This document shows, piece after piece, positions 1 through 8,437 of a DNA stretch of 39,256 nucleotides. The notes below the pieces were generated by a model. It searched no databases. It saw only the letters and a program-made list of their open reading frames with translations, and was not told the DNA's origin. A program made the position numbers and the translations under genes. The stretch covers positions 1 to 39,256 of the forward strand of contig JAHFDY010000015.1 in the NCBI GenBank assembly GCA_023248735.1, written 5' to 3'. Source of the stretch: Myxococcales bacterium (GTDB taxonomy: Bacteria; Myxococcota_A; Polyangia; Polyangiales; Polyangiaceae). How positions within the stretch are numbered: position 1 is the stretch's first letter; each line of letters opens with the position of its first letter.

Positions 1-1
1 T

Positions 2-1129
2 CCGGAATTGGCACGTCGCTTTGTGCGCGAGGCCAAGGTGAGCGCTCAGCTTAAGAGCGATCGCGTGGTTCGCATCCTCGATGCGGGCATCCTGCCAACA
101 GGCGCGCCGTTCATGATCATGGAGCGCCTGGAGGGCGAATCGGTCGGCGAGTGGCTCGAACGGGAGGGTCGGCTGCCGCCCGTCGATGCGATCGGCGTCG
201 CTGTCGAGGCTTGCCGCGCGCTACGTGAGGTTCATTCGCGTGGCATCGTTCACCGCGATATCAAGCCGTCCAACTTGTTTCGCTTGAAGGATCCCGACGG
301 CATTTCGGTCAAGTTACTTGACTTTGGAGTTTTCAAGACGCTCGACGGAAGCGACGTCACGGGCGTTTCGGACGCAACGGCTTCGCAAGTCACGATGGGC
401 CTCGGCTCGCCTCGTTACATGGCGCCGGAGCAGCTTAGGAATGCACGATCGCTCGACGCGCGCGCCGATCAGTGGGCGCTTGGCGCTACCCTATTCGAAT
501 TGCTCACGGGGCAGGTTGCGTTCAAGGGCGAAACGATGGCCGACCTTTGTGCCCAGGTCCTTTCGGGCCCGACACCCAAGCTTGACGGCATTTCGGAGCC
601 CTTGCGAACCAAGCTTGAGCGCATCCTCCGACGCTGCCTCTCAAAAGCACCTGAGGGGCGCTACGAAAAAATCGATCACCTTTTGCTCGATTTGACTTCG
701 CTGCCACTCAAAGGGCCCAAGGAGAGTTCGCGCACGCGACGTCGCCATGTGTGGGCTGCGACTGCTGCGGCGTCGATGGTGATCGGTGCGGGTGTTGCGG
801 CCGTGCTGCCGCGCGGATTGCACGCCTCGGCCAACCAACCGCCCGCTCAAGCGACCGCCTTGGCGCCTTCCGACGCGCGGACGACGTCGACCTTGGAAGT
901 GTCGTTGCTGAAGCCCATGCCTCCAAGTGCGGCGTCCTCGATCGAAGAGCGCCGAGAGGTTCAACTACAGTCCGCTCGGGTCGCTCCGCGACCGACACCG
1001 GCAAATCCGCAGCGCGCGCAGAAACCCGTTGAAGCGACGCGGCCGACGGAACCTGTCGATCGTCAGGCAAGCGCGCGTCCGAAGAGCGGCAGCGAGTTGG
1101 ACAGTCATGGGCTCGGCGATCGTAAGTAA
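2..1129 (+). CDS. Ser/Thr protein kinase, 5' truncated by window edge
   Basis: This is a Hanks-type Ser/Thr kinase that phosphorylates target proteins at the inner membrane. The frame is open to the window edge. The Gly-rich loop and catalytic lysine must lie upstream, because the visible part begins at the alpha-C helix (RRFVREAK, with its Glu). Counting from base 8, the catalytic loop HRDIKPSN is at residues 82-89, DFG at 105-107, and the activation-segment end GSPRYMAPEQ at about 133-142. The kinase domain ends near residue 235. An Arg-rich stretch and one membrane helix (about 248-268) follow, then a Pro/Ala/Arg-rich low-complexity tail that is probably periplasmic. The last 23 nt overlap the next gene, a TPR/PEGA protein, so the two are probably co-expressed. 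Kinase identity is certain; the substrate is unknown. Confidence 0.93.
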   Translation, partial: PELARRFVREAKVSAQLKSDRVVRILDAGILPTGAPFMIMERLEGESVGEWLEREGRLPPVDAIGVAVEACRALREVHSRGIVHRDIKPSNLFRLKDPDGISVKLLDFGVFKTLDGSDVTGVSDATASQVTMGLGSPRYMAPEQLRNARSLDARADQWALGATLFELLTGQVAFKGETMADLCAQVLSGPTPKLDGISEPLRTKLERILRRCLSKAPEGRYEKIDHLLLDLTSLPLKGPKESSRTRRRHVWAATAAASMVIGAGVAAVLPRGLHASANQPPAQATALAPSDARTTSTLEVSLLKPMPPSAASSIEERREVQLQSARVAPRPTPANPQRAQKPVEATRPTEPVDRQASARPKSGSELDSHGLGDRK

Positions 1130-2027
1130 AGTTGCTTGTCTTTGCGCGGCGGCGGGGTTCTCGCTCCCGCAGGCCGCGGCTGGAGCGCCAGCAACGCGCG
1201 CTCAGACGCTGTTTGATGAGGCCCGCGACCTGATGCGCGAGGGTAACTTCGCCGACGCTTGCCCGCGACTTGCGGAGAGTCAGCGTCTTGAACCGGGTGG
1301 AGGGACGTTGCTGAATCTTGCGCTCTGTTGGGAGAAAGCCGGTCGGCTCGGTCGCGCCGCGCAGACCTTCGCGGCAGCTGAGAAACAAGCCATCGCTGAC
1401 GGTCGTGAGGACCGTCGCTCCTTTGCAGTCGAGCACCTGGGCTTGCTTTTGGCGCGCGCACCGAAAGCGATCATCGTGGGTGATATTTTGCCAAAAGGGG
1501 CGGTTCGCGTCGACGGGGAGTTGGTACCCATCAGTCAGCTTGGCGAGCCCCGTCCACTCGACCCAGGCCAACACACGATTCAGGTTAGTGCCCCCGGATA
1601 CGTGCCTTGGTCGCAGAAGTTCGCTGTTTTCGAGCGCGAGACGAAGCGTGTGGAGATTCCTCCACTCGAGAGCGTGTCGCAAGCCATCCAGGCGCCGCCA
1701 GGTGGGGGTCGCTATGAGATGCGCCCGTACATGAAGAAGCAGGTGAGCGATGGAGCCCTAACCCTCTTCATTCTTGGCGGGGCAAGTGTCGTGGCGGGCG
1801 GGGTCACTGGTATGGTGGCCCTTGCGCAACAGGTCGTTCATTCGTACGACTTCACAAGCTCAGGTTCGATGGTGGTTCACAATAACGACACCGCTGGCCT
1901 TTGGGGCGCCACAGGATCCCTTGTGGGTGGTGGTGCCTTGATGATTCTCGTCGGTGCCGCAATTCCGAAACAAGAAGTCGAAATCACCCCTGCGCTTGGT
2001 GGCGCGAACCTTCGCGTGCGCTGGTAA
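1107..2027 (+). CDS. exported TPR-like/PEGA-domain membrane protein
   Basis: The predicted protein has 306 residues. The ATG at 1107 is preferred because it begins with a signal peptide or anchor (about residues 1-26, ending AAAGA). Longer reading of the frame runs into the kinase gene out of phase. Residues about 30-110 form a helical TPR-like region (LFDEARDLMREGNFADACP, then LLNLALCWEKAGR). Residues about 130-195 resemble a PEGA domain (GAVRVDGELV, then LDPGQHTIQVSAPGY), a beta fold often found in surface-layer and kinase-linked proteins. Two hydrophobic segments (about 220-245 and 265-290) form a hairpin before a short C-terminal beta segment. Its overlap with the kinase gene suggests a shared function in envelope signalling, which is an inference. 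Confidence 0.85.
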   Translation: MGSAIVSKVACLCAAAGFSLPQAAAGAPATRAQTLFDEARDLMREGNFADACPRLAESQRLEPGGGTLLNLALCWEKAGRLGRAAQTFAAAEKQAIADGREDRRSFAVEHLGLLLARAPKAIIVGDILPKGAVRVDGELVPISQLGEPRPLDPGQHTIQVSAPGYVPWSQKFAVFERETKRVEIPPLESVSQAIQAPPGGGRYEMRPYMKKQVSDGALTLFILGGASVVAGGVTGMVALAQQVVHSYDFTSSGSMVVHNNDTAGLWGATGSLVGGGALMILVGAAIPKQEVEITPALGGANLRVRW

Positions 2028-2041
2028 TCGCAGCATTTCCC

Positions 2042-2070
2042 TTGACGACTACACGCGTGTCCCGTACATC
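2042..2070 (+). promoter_or_regulatory. candidate sigma-70 promoter for the rpsP operon
   Basis: TTGACG (2042-2047) and TACATC (2065-2070) are separated by exactly 17 nt and lie in the 84-nt gap before rpsP. The -10 ends 41 nt before the rpsP ATG. A purine-rich AAGGAAG ribosome-binding site precedes that ATG. The match to the housekeeping consensus is good, but no transcription start is known. Confidence 0.55.
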
Positions 2071-2111
2071 CGGTCCCCCGACCTCGAGCGTCGGAAACCA
2101 TAAGGAAGACC

Positions 2112-2360
2112 ATGGCCGTCCACATCCGTCTCGCCCGCGCAGGCGCCAAGAAGCGCCCGTTTTACCGAATTGTCGTGACCGACCATCGAAGCCCGCGTGG
2201 TGGCCGCTTCCTCGAGAACATCGGCACGTTCGATCCGCGCCGCGCAGAAGGTATCTTCCAGATCAACACCGAGCGCCTCGCCTACTGGCAATCGGTGGGT
2301 GCTCAGCAGAGCGATACGCTCCGCGATCTCATGCGCAAGAAGTCCAAGGCGGCTGTCTGA
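2112..2360 (+). CDS. rpsP: 30S ribosomal protein S16
   Basis: S16 is a small-subunit protein that binds 16S rRNA early in 30S assembly. The 82-residue protein opens with the family signature MAVHIRLARAGAKKRPFYRI and continues with VVTDHRSPRGGRFLENIG and FDP, as in bacterial S16. Length is normal. The ATG at 2112 is preceded by AAGGAAG at suitable spacing. It is the first gene of the conserved rpsP-khpA-rimM-trmD cluster and lies just downstream of a candidate promoter. khpA follows after 4 nt. Confidence 0.98.
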   Translation: MAVHIRLARAGAKKRPFYRIVVTDHRSPRGGRFLENIGTFDPRRAEGIFQINTERLAYWQSVGAQQSDTLRDLMRKKSKAAV

Positions 2361-2364
2361 CACC

Positions 2365-2601
2365 ATGCCGCTTAAAGCTCTCATCGAATCCGTCGCGAGC
2401 GAGCTCGTCGACGATCCTGCCCAGGTTTCGGTCACCGAGATCGCGGGCGATCAGAATACGCTCTTCGAGCTCCGAGTCGCCAAGACCGATCTCGGCAAAG
2501 TGATTGGCCGCGAAGGCCGCACTGCACAGGCCATGCGATCCGTCTTGAGCGCGGCTGCCGCAAAGGTCGGCAAGCGCGCACACCTCGAAATCATAGACTG
2601 A
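2365..2601 (+). CDS. khpA: KH-domain RNA-binding protein KhpA
   Basis: This 78-residue protein is a single KH domain. It carries the RNA-contacting GXXG loop as IGREGRT (about residues 50-56) followed by the helix AQAMRSVLSAAAAKVGK. KhpA proteins bind RNA and, in some bacteria, act with KhpB/Jag in translation and cell-division control. The ATG at 2365 is chosen because longer in-frame starts would overlap rpsP heavily and lie outside the KH fold. Position between rpsP and rimM is the usual one. Function in this organism is inferred from the family. Confidence 0.93.
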   Translation: MPLKALIESVASELVDDPAQVSVTEIAGDQNTLFELRVAKTDLGKVIGREGRTAQAMRSVLSAAAAKVGKRAHLEIID

Positions 2602-2615
2602 ATTGAGCGTCGGTC

Positions 2616-3161
2616 GTGGCTCCATCCTCGAGCGAAAGCGCCAGAGATCGTTGGGTCGAGCTCGCCGAGATCACGCGATCGCACGGCATCCGTGGAGAGG
2701 TTCGCGTGAAGCTCTTCAATCCTGATAGCGACGTGCTGATTCAGCTGCGTGAGGTGCGGCTTCGCATGACAGACGGTACCGAGCGTGACGTTCCGATCGA
2801 GAGTGTGAGACCTGTCGACGGAGGATTGTTGCTGAAGCTCAAGCCAATCGGCGATCGCGATCGGGCCGACGAGCTGCGAGGCGTTCGCTTGATGGCAAGG
2901 CGCGCCGCGTTCCCCGCATTGGACGAAGGTGAGTTCTACGTCTGCGATGTCATCGGCGCGAACGTCTACTTGCTTGACCAAGATGCACCAATAGGTACGC
3001 TCGAAGACCTGCGTAACTATCCGACCGTCGACGTTCTTGTAGTCAAGCGTCCTGACGGTGCACCCGCACTTGAGGTTCCTCTCACCGACGCATTTGTTGA
3101 ACGGGTCGACGCCGAGGCGGGCCGCGTGGTCTTGCGATCGCTCGAAGGACTCGAGGCGTGA
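2616..3161 (+). CDS. rimM: 16S rRNA processing protein RimM
   Basis: RimM is a 30S maturation factor that binds S19 and assists assembly of the 3' domain of 16S rRNA. The 181-residue protein has the N-terminal RimM beta-barrel ([20 protein letters not shown]) and a C-terminal PRC-barrel ([15 protein letters not shown], then [18 protein letters not shown]). Length is typical. The start is GTG at 2616, 14 nt after khpA. The TGA stop overlaps the GTG start of trmD by 4 nt, implying translational coupling. Confidence 0.96.
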   Translation: MAPSSSESARDRWVELAEITRSHGIRGEVRVKLFNPDSDVLIQLREVRLRMTDGTERDVPIESVRPVDGGLLLKLKPIGDRDRADELRGVRLMARRAAFPALDEGEFYVCDVIGANVYLLDQDAPIGTLEDLRNYPTVDVLVVKRPDGAPALEVPLTDAFVERVDAEAGRVVLRSLEGLEA

Positions 3162-3862
3162 TCGTTGACGTCGTCACGTTGTTCCCTGAGATTTTTGACA
3201 GCTTCGCCAGCGTCAGTTTCGTCGGCAAGGCGCTCGAGAGCGGCAGGCTCACGCTGAGACGAAAGAGTCCGCGCGAATTTGGTCTCGGCAAGCACATGAG
3301 CGTTGATGACACCCCTTATGGTGGGGGCGCCGGAATGGTCATGCGCGTTGACGTAATGGTCAATTGTCTTGACTCACTCGACGATGGGACGGCACGGCCG
3401 CATCGCGTTCTTATGAGCCCTCAAGGAAGACGCTTCGATCAGCCAATGGCCGAGAGATTTTCTGACATGCCACGCTTGGTGCTGGTCTGTGGGCGTTACG
3501 AAGGGTTTGACGACCGCGTGGGGAAGTACGTTGACGAAGAAGTCTCACTTGGCGATTTCGTGCTGACCGGCGGCGAAGTGGCGGCAATGGCGATCATCGA
3601 GTCGTGCGCGAGGTTGCTTCCCGGCGTGCTCGGTAACGCGTCGTCGGCACGTGACGAATCGCATAGCCCTGGTACCGGTGGGCTGCTCGAGTACCCGCAG
3701 TACACGCGTCCTAGAGACTTCCGAGGCGTGTGCGTGCCCGACGTCTTGCAGAGCGGCGACCATGCGCAAATCGAAAAATGGCGACGCGCGCAAGCGATTA
3801 CGCGCACTCTCGAGCGTAGGCCGGACTTGCACGAAGCCTTCGCAGCGAAATCGAAGTCATGA
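3158..3862 (+). CDS. trmD: tRNA (guanine37-N1)-methyltransferase TrmD
   Basis: TrmD methylates N1 of G37 in tRNAs with GNN anticodons, using S-adenosylmethionine, and prevents +1 frameshifting. The 234-residue protein shows the SPOUT-fold signatures VVTLFPEIF at the N-terminus, [37 protein letters not shown] (the SAM-binding trefoil knot) and the linker region [14 protein letters not shown]. Length is normal. It starts with GTG overlapping the rimM stop by 4 nt, and its stop overlaps the next ATG by 4 nt. Confidence 0.98.
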   Translation: MIVDVVTLFPEIFDSFASVSFVGKALESGRLTLRRKSPREFGLGKHMSVDDTPYGGGAGMVMRVDVMVNCLDSLDDGTARPHRVLMSPQGRRFDQPMAERFSDMPRLVLVCGRYEGFDDRVGKYVDEEVSLGDFVLTGGEVAAMAIIESCARLLPGVLGNASSARDESHSPGTGGLLEYPQYTRPRDFRGVCVPDVLQSGDHAQIEKWRRAQAITRTLERRPDLHEAFAAKSKS

Positions 3863-4464
3863 GGCGCGTTGTTTCCATTGCCCTTGTTCATCACCCCGTC
3901 CTAAGCCCCGCTGGCGAAGTCACAACTACCGCGGTTACGAATCTCGACGTGCACGACCTCGCACGGAGCGCCCGCACATACGGCGTTGCGCAGTATTTCG
4001 TGATTCACCCGATCGAGGCGCAGCGTATGCTTATTGACAAGATAGTTGACCATTGGGTCAATGGTTCAAGCGGTAAGCGCATTCCTGATCGCATCGAAGC
4101 GCTGCGAAGGGTTGTCGTGACGCCGTCTCTCGAGGACGCCTTCACCGCGATGGGAGGTCGTGACGCGATCGAAGTATGGGTGACGTCCGCAAAAGAGGTG
4201 CGCGCGCCGTTGCCGTTTTCTGAGGCGCGCGCAGCGCTTGAATCTGCAGGCAAGCCGGTTCTTCTGCTTTTCGGCACGGGCTGGGGCTTGCTTGACGCAA
4301 CGATTGAAGCGGCCGACGTGTTTCTGCCGCCGATTGGCGCGGTGGAGAGTGACTACAATCACTTGAGCGTGCGATCGGCATGCGCAATTGCGCTCGATCG
4401 GCTGCTGGGGGACAACGCCACCGGCTCGGGTCGCGGCTCACAGCCTCCGAGTCGATTGCCTTAG
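3859..4464 (+). CDS. TrmD-linked SPOUT RNA methyltransferase
   Basis: The 201-residue protein matches the small SAM-dependent RNA methyltransferase family that sits directly after trmD in many Deltaproteobacteria. Visible features are the N-terminal ALVHHPVL and [20 protein letters not shown], and a C-terminal knot-like region with LLFGTGWGL and [19 protein letters not shown]. The exact RNA target of this family is not known to me. The ATG overlaps the trmD stop (ATGA). It is the last gene of the operon here. The rplS gene that usually follows is absent, and the next gene is convergent. Confidence 0.9.
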   Translation: MRRVVSIALVHHPVLSPAGEVTTTAVTNLDVHDLARSARTYGVAQYFVIHPIEAQRMLIDKIVDHWVNGSSGKRIPDRIEALRRVVVTPSLEDAFTAMGGRDAIEVWVTSAKEVRAPLPFSEARAALESAGKPVLLLFGTGWGLLDATIEAADVFLPPIGAVESDYNHLSVRSACAIALDRLLGDNATGSGRGSQPPSRLP

Positions 4465-4476
4465 AACAGGCGAAGG

Positions 4477-4501
4477 AGCACGTGTCGAGAAAGAGCGTGC
4501 T
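4477..4501 (+). terminator. possible hairpin after the rpsP-trmD operon
   Basis: In the 85-nt convergent gap, AGCACG (4477-4482) and CGTGCT (4496-4501) form a perfect 6-bp stem with a 13-nt loop. No good T-run follows, only TTGCG. It could act as a weak terminator for either converging gene. The evidence is thin. Confidence 0.25.
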
Positions 4502-4549
4502 TTGCGAGTCGGGTCGAGACGATTCGAGTTGCGGCAAGACGCGGCGGAG

Positions 4550-5290
4550 CTATGGGCTTCGCCGAACGAGACGAGCTTCCTCGATGAGCACGCGTACCTC
4601 CTCGGCACGCGCTTCGCCCTCCCATTCCACGAGTGGTGGTTCGATGATGAGGCCCCCAGCCTTTGCTGCCTTGCACTCGACCAACGCAAGACGTGCGTCT
4701 AAATGCGCACGCGAATGCACGAAGCGAACGCGCTTCGGCTCGAGACCTTGCTCGCGCGCGTAGCCAAGCAGCACGGAAAGGTACTGTGCGGGATAAACGT
4801 AACAGGAGCGAGCACCTTTTCCGCCCAGCTGACGTGCGGCGCGGAAGAATGCACCGAGATCGCCGATGCGTGCTTGCGTGAGTCGCTCGCTACGCGGAAT
4901 GACCGACGCATTCGGTTGAGCGAACGGGGGGTTCGTCACAACGAGGTCCGCCTCACCCTTGTGGAGGAGCGCGAGCTCTTGCACGTCGCCTGTGAGAGTG
5001 CGGCATCGAGCCGCCCAGCCGTTGTGTTTCGCGTTGCGCGATGCGAGGGCAACTGCGTCGCTCGATAGATCGATAAATGTAACGTGTGATGCGGCATTGA
5101 GCTGCATGAGCGACAGACCCACCGCGCCGACACCAGCGCCAAGGTCGAATGCACGTTCGGCGTATTTGCCCGCGGCGGCAAAGCCAGCGAGCAGAAGCGA
5201 GTCGATATTCACTCGGTAACTGTCGCGATCGGCAGGCTGCTCGATGAGCATCTTTCCGCCAAAGAACATGTCGCGGGTCGTTTCCGTCAC
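4550..5290 (-). CDS. TrmN6-like tRNA N6-adenine methyltransferase
   Basis: This 246-residue class I methyltransferase resembles the YfiC/TrmN6 group, which makes m6A37 in tRNA1(Val). The SAM site reads AFDLGAGVGAVGLSLMQ, then a FIDLSSDAV acidic strand. The catalytic motif is NPPF (in ADLVVTNPPFAQPN), typical of N6-adenine or glutamine methyltransferases. The N-terminal QPADRDSYRVNIDSLLLAGF is close to the TrmN6 start. The start is GTG at 5290, with an alternative ATG at 5269. It is divergent from queG, another tRNA-modification gene, across 42 nt. The precise target is inferred; a 16S rRNA or protein target cannot be excluded. Confidence 0.82.
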   Translation of the reverse strand: MTETTRDMFFGGKMLIEQPADRDSYRVNIDSLLLAGFAAAGKYAERAFDLGAGVGAVGLSLMQLNAASHVTFIDLSSDAVALASRNAKHNGWAARCRTLTGDVQELALLHKGEADLVVTNPPFAQPNASVIPRSERLTQARIGDLGAFFRAARQLGGKGARSCYVYPAQYLSVLLGYAREQGLEPKRVRFVHSRAHLDARLALVECKAAKAGGLIIEPPLVEWEGEARAEEVRVLIEEARLVRRSP

Positions 5291-5353
5291 AGCATTGCTT
5301 GCCTTAGCATGGGTGCACGGTAGACGGGCGCTGTGGCGTCTTCATCGCATGAC

Positions 5354-6391
5354 ATGACCGAACGCGTCGTTGCTAAGGCACGGGAGCTCGGTTTCGACGC
5401 GGTGGGTATCGCGAGTGCGGATGCATCGCTCGATGTGGACCACGCGCGATACGAGGCGTTCCTGGAGGCCGGCATGCACGGCACGATGGGCTACCTCGCT
5501 GAGAATCGCGAAGCACGGCGTTCGGTCAATGGACCGCACATCCTTATGGGGGCAAAGAGCGTCATTTGTATCGCTCAGCGTTACCAAAGAAGTCGCGATG
5601 AAGAAGCGCAAGACTCGCCGCTCGCACAATCCATCGCGCGCTACGCGAGAGGCAGCGACTACCACAACTTCTTGCGACGCAAGCTTCGCAAGTTGGCAGC
5701 GTTCGTTCGAACGCTCGGTACGGAAGCTGCGCCGGTGAGCGCAAGGCCGCTTGCTGACGATGCACCAATTCTCGAGCGCGCATGGGCGGCTCGTGCCGGC
5801 TTGGGCTTCGTCGGCAAGAATGGACTCATCATTGTGCCGGGCCTCGGCTCGATGTTGCTTATCGGTGAAGTAGTCACGACGCTTGACCTTCTGCCGGGAA
5901 CCCCAATTGCTGAACGCTGTGGTAGCTGCACGCGCTGTCTCGACGCGTGCCCGACCAACGCGTTTCCTAAGCCATTCGTGCTCGATGCGCAAAAATGCAT
6001 TTCGTACCTGACCATTGAGAAACGCGGCGAAGTGTCAAGCAACTTGATGGCTGCGGTCGGCGAGCATTTGTTTGGCTGCGATGATTGTCAGACGGCGTGT
6101 CCATTCAATGCGTCAGCGAGGCCCCGAGCAGTGAAGGACCAGTTTTCGCCCAGGTCCGAGTGGGGCGGGCTAGACGTTGTCGATCTATTGCAGCTGACGG
6201 AGGCACAAATTGCCGACCTTGTCGGAAGCTCGCCGCTCAAGCGCGCAACGCCAGCGGGCGTGCTCCGCAACGCTTGCTTCGTTGTGGGGACAAGGAAAGA
6301 CGCGCGCGCGCGAGAAGCGCTGGTGGCGCTGAGCTGCCACGTTGATGCCGGCGTACGGCAGGCGGCGCGGTGGGCGGCGGATAAACTGTAA
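5354..6391 (+). CDS. queG: epoxyqueuosine reductase QueG
   Basis: QueG reduces epoxyqueuosine to queuosine in the wobble position of GUN tRNAs, using cobalamin and two [4Fe-4S] clusters. The clusters are clear. Counting from the GTG at 5333, Cys196-199-202-206 lie in CGSCTRCLDACPTNAF, and Cys222, 249, 252 and 256 include CDDCQTACPFN. The cobalamin-domain motif DDAPILERAWAARAGLGF (about 142-159) carries the likely proton-donor Asp. The C-terminal part is a HEAT-like helical tail. ATG 5354 is preferred; GTG 5333 would add seven residues. A hairpin with a T6 run follows the stop. Confidence 0.95.
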   Translation: MTERVVAKARELGFDAVGIASADASLDVDHARYEAFLEAGMHGTMGYLAENREARRSVNGPHILMGAKSVICIAQRYQRSRDEEAQDSPLAQSIARYARGSDYHNFLRRKLRKLAAFVRTLGTEAAPVSARPLADDAPILERAWAARAGLGFVGKNGLIIVPGLGSMLLIGEVVTTLDLLPGTPIAERCGSCTRCLDACPTNAFPKPFVLDAQKCISYLTIEKRGEVSSNLMAAVGEHLFGCDDCQTACPFNASARPRAVKDQFSPRSEWGGLDVVDLLQLTEAQIADLVGSSPLKRATPAGVLRNACFVVGTRKDARAREALVALSCHVDAGVRQAARWAADKL

Positions 6392-6397
6392 ACCGAA

Positions 6398-6426
6398 TTG
6401 ACGATGCGGCATCACGTCGATTTTTT
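6398..6426 (+). terminator. candidate intrinsic terminator of queG
   Basis: Six nucleotides after the queG stop, TTGACG and CGTCGA pair (with one U-G wobble) around an inner ATG/CAT stem with a 2-nt bulge and a CGG loop. TTTTTT (6421-6426) follows directly. Stem plus uridine tract fits an intrinsic terminator, though the stem is imperfect. Confidence 0.5.
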
Positions 6427-6463
6427 GCGACGAGTGCCGCGACGGTGACTCTCCCGGGTAACC

Positions 6464-7117
6464 ATGAACGCCCCGGTCTTCTCTACAGCCCTCCTTCTTC
6501 TATCTTCGCTCTCAGCAAGCGGTCACGCCGACGTGATTGGGACCGCATCGAGCACGCCGACTGCGACCACAAAGGTCAAAATTTTGAGTGATTGGCCAGG
6601 TACTGAGGTCATTCGCAACCTCGGTACCAGCTACGGGTATGGGAGCATTGGTGGACGTGGCGTGTCGATCACCGTGCTTCATTTCGAGAGGCTGTGCCGT
6701 GCACCGTGCACCGGCGCACTGCAGACCGAAGGGAGATATTTTGTCGAGGCCCCAGGCATGCAGGCGCGTGCATTCCGATTGCCTCCTGGAAGCCATCCTC
6801 TCGACATTAACGTTCGTGGAGGGAATGGCGTGGCGTTGGGCGCTTTGACACTCTCGGGGACCGTCTCAGCCCTTGTGGGCATCACTGGCGGCGTGCTCTG
6901 GGGCGTCTTTGGATCGAAGCGGGACTCGCAAGGCGCGCCCTACGATACTACCAACTATCAGGCCATGACGTTCATCGGCGGCGGGGTTCTCGTCGCGAGC
7001 ATCGTGGGCCTCGTTCTCCTCAAGCGTACACACGTCGAGACAGCCGACGGCGTGCGACTCGATGCTAGCGCCTCGCGTTCGAAGGTGCGCATCACGGCAA
7101 GCGGCCTCACTTTTTAG
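6464..7117 (+). CDS. exported protein with C-terminal membrane hairpin, unknown function
   Basis: The 217-residue protein is not a family I recognise. It has a signal peptide (about residues 1-22, ending ASGHA), a beta-rich domain with a CRAPC motif (VLHFERLCRAPCTGAL) and a GQ-like turn RLPPGSHPLDI. Two hydrophobic helices follow (about 125-150 and 168-187), separated by a polar loop, then a short beta tail ending SGLTF. The plan (export signal, beta domain, membrane hairpin, beta tail) is the same as in the PEGA protein at 1107-2027. It ends only 4 nt from the convergent nth gene. Confidence 0.7.
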   Translation: MNAPVFSTALLLLSSLSASGHADVIGTASSTPTATTKVKILSDWPGTEVIRNLGTSYGYGSIGGRGVSITVLHFERLCRAPCTGALQTEGRYFVEAPGMQARAFRLPPGSHPLDINVRGGNGVALGALTLSGTVSALVGITGGVLWGVFGSKRDSQGAPYDTTNYQAMTFIGGGVLVASIVGLVLLKRTHVETADGVRLDASASRSKVRITASGLTF

Positions 7118-7121
7118 ATTG

Positions 7122-7811
7122 CTAACGAGTTCGACCTGGCTTTCGTCCAACGTCCACAGCACGACCCGCGCTCGGGCACGCGTCATTCACTCCGCAGGTG
7201 TCACACTGTGGTTTCAGCGCTCCGCAGATGCGCCGTCCGTGAAAGATGAGCGTGTGACTCGTGCGATCCCAAACGTCGCGCGGCAATAACTTGCATAGCG
7301 CGAGCTCAATCGTCGTGGCTTCAGTCTCCTTCGTCCAACCAAGCCGCTGACTGATGCGCATGACGTGCGTGTCAACGACCACGCCTTCGGGCGCTCCAAA
7401 TGCAACGCCAAGGACTACATTTGCGGTCTTGCGTCCAACGCCAGGTAGTTCCACAAGTTTATCAAGTGACTTGGGAACTTGTCCGTTGTGCTGCTTGAGT
7501 AACATGTCAGCCAACTTGACGATATTTTTTGACTTCTGCCGAAACATGCCGATCGTCGAGATGAGCGGCTCGACGTCGAGAGGCGTTGCTTTCGCGAGCG
7601 CCGCGGCGGTCGGGTACTTCGCGAACAGGGCAGGGGTCGCCTTGTTCACGGCGACGTCGGTGGTTTGCGCACTAAGGACCGTCGCAACGAGCAACTCGAA
7701 GGCGTTGCGATGCTCAAGTTCACAGTGCGCATCGGGGTGAATGGCAAAGAGCCGCTGCAGTGTTTCCGGTGCGCGGCTCTTGGCTTCCTTCGCGGTGATG
7801 CGCTTCGTCAT
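7122..7811 (-). CDS. nth: endonuclease III
   Basis: Endonuclease III is a base-excision-repair glycosylase/AP lyase that removes oxidised pyrimidines. The 229-residue protein has the helix-hairpin-helix LPGVGRKTANVVL with catalytic Lys128, the catalytic Asp147 in VVVDTHVMR, and an iron-sulfur loop Cys196-X6-Cys203-X2-Cys206-X5-Cys212. All key residues are present and length is normal. The ATG at 7811 lies 38 nt downstream of a small membrane-protein gene on the same strand, so the two may share a transcript. Confidence 0.97.
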   Translation of the reverse strand: MTKRITAKEAKSRAPETLQRLFAIHPDAHCELEHRNAFELLVATVLSAQTTDVAVNKATPALFAKYPTAAALAKATPLDVEPLISTIGMFRQKSKNIVKLADMLLKQHNGQVPKSLDKLVELPGVGRKTANVVLGVAFGAPEGVVVDTHVMRISQRLGWTKETEATTIELALCKLLPRDVWDRTSHTLIFHGRRICGALKPQCDTCGVNDACPSAGRAVDVGRKPGRTR

Positions 7812-7849
7812 GGCGTGCAGGAGGCACGTAGCACGACTGATTCGGCCTG

Positions 7850-8203
7850 TTAGGAAAAGGTCGATACGCGTTCGCCGTCTGACGGGTTCAGGCTTGCGGC
7901 ACTTCGTGCGACATAGGTCTCGAGCGCGCTTAGGGTGTTGCTCTTTGCCTTGCGCAAGTTCGTCACGAACTGCACTGGCAGAGTCGGTACGACCTGCCCG
8001 GGCAACGTGAAGTGCGTGATGCGCGCGCTGCGAGCGACCTCAGGCAATGAGACTTCCGCAGTGTGGCTTGTCTGCGCCTCGGGGCTTGTGCAGGCTGCAA
8101 TGAACGCGACGATTGCGAGTGCGCAAATGCCAACGGTGCTGCTGGTCGCGAAAGCTGCTGCCATTGCGAGGAGCCCGAGGACGAAGAGTGCGCGAGCGAA
8201 CAT
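7850..8203 (-). CDS. small membrane protein or lipoprotein, unknown function
   Basis: The 117-residue product starts MFARALFVLGLLAMAAAFA. The start at 8203 is supported by GGAGGT four nucleotides upstream; the frame is open further but upstream residues are polar and not signal-like. The first 43 residues are hydrophobic and end AIVAFIAACTSPEAQ, which may be one or two membrane helices or a degenerate lipobox at the Cys. The remainder is soluble, without a recognisable domain. It precedes nth by 38 nt. No function is proposed. Confidence 0.55.
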   Translation of the reverse strand: MFARALFVLGLLAMAAAFATSSTVGICALAIVAFIAACTSPEAQTSHTAEVSLPEVARSARITHFTLPGQVVPTLPVQFVTNLRKAKSNTLSALETYVARSAASLNPSDGERVSTFS

Positions 8204-8387
8204 GTGGACCTCCATTGGGGCATGGCGAGTGCGCTCGCCGTCGTTCTGAAAAGAACTTCGCAAGACTGGTGCCAAGCACGCGCACCCACAACGTGCTGGC
8301 TTTTCTCGTGATCGACTGAACGCGGATGGCATAGAACCCAGGTCCAGCGAACGTGCATACGTTCAACGATGATGTCGGGAAAGCGAT

Positions 8388-8413
8388 GCCTCAACCGTAA
8401 GATGGGCTGAGGC
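8388..8413 (-). terminator. candidate terminator of the bamA-gyrA unit
   Basis: On the minus strand, 25 nt after the gyrA stop, GCCTCAGCC and GGTTGAGGC form a 9-bp stem with one G-U pair and an 8-nt loop. The sequence after it contains only a short TTT. This is a strong hairpin with a weak U-tract, consistent with the end of the gyrA transcript. Confidence 0.5.
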
Positions 8414-8437
8414 GATTTGCCTTTCCGGCGCAGACAG

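Noticed and set aside
708-1682. Minus-strand open frame of 324 codons
   Set aside because: It is antisense to both the kinase tail and the PEGA gene, and has Arg-rich low-complexity composition.
4380-4763. Plus-strand open frames in the convergent region
   Set aside because: They overlap the SPOUT gene end and the methyltransferase antisense, and lack family features.
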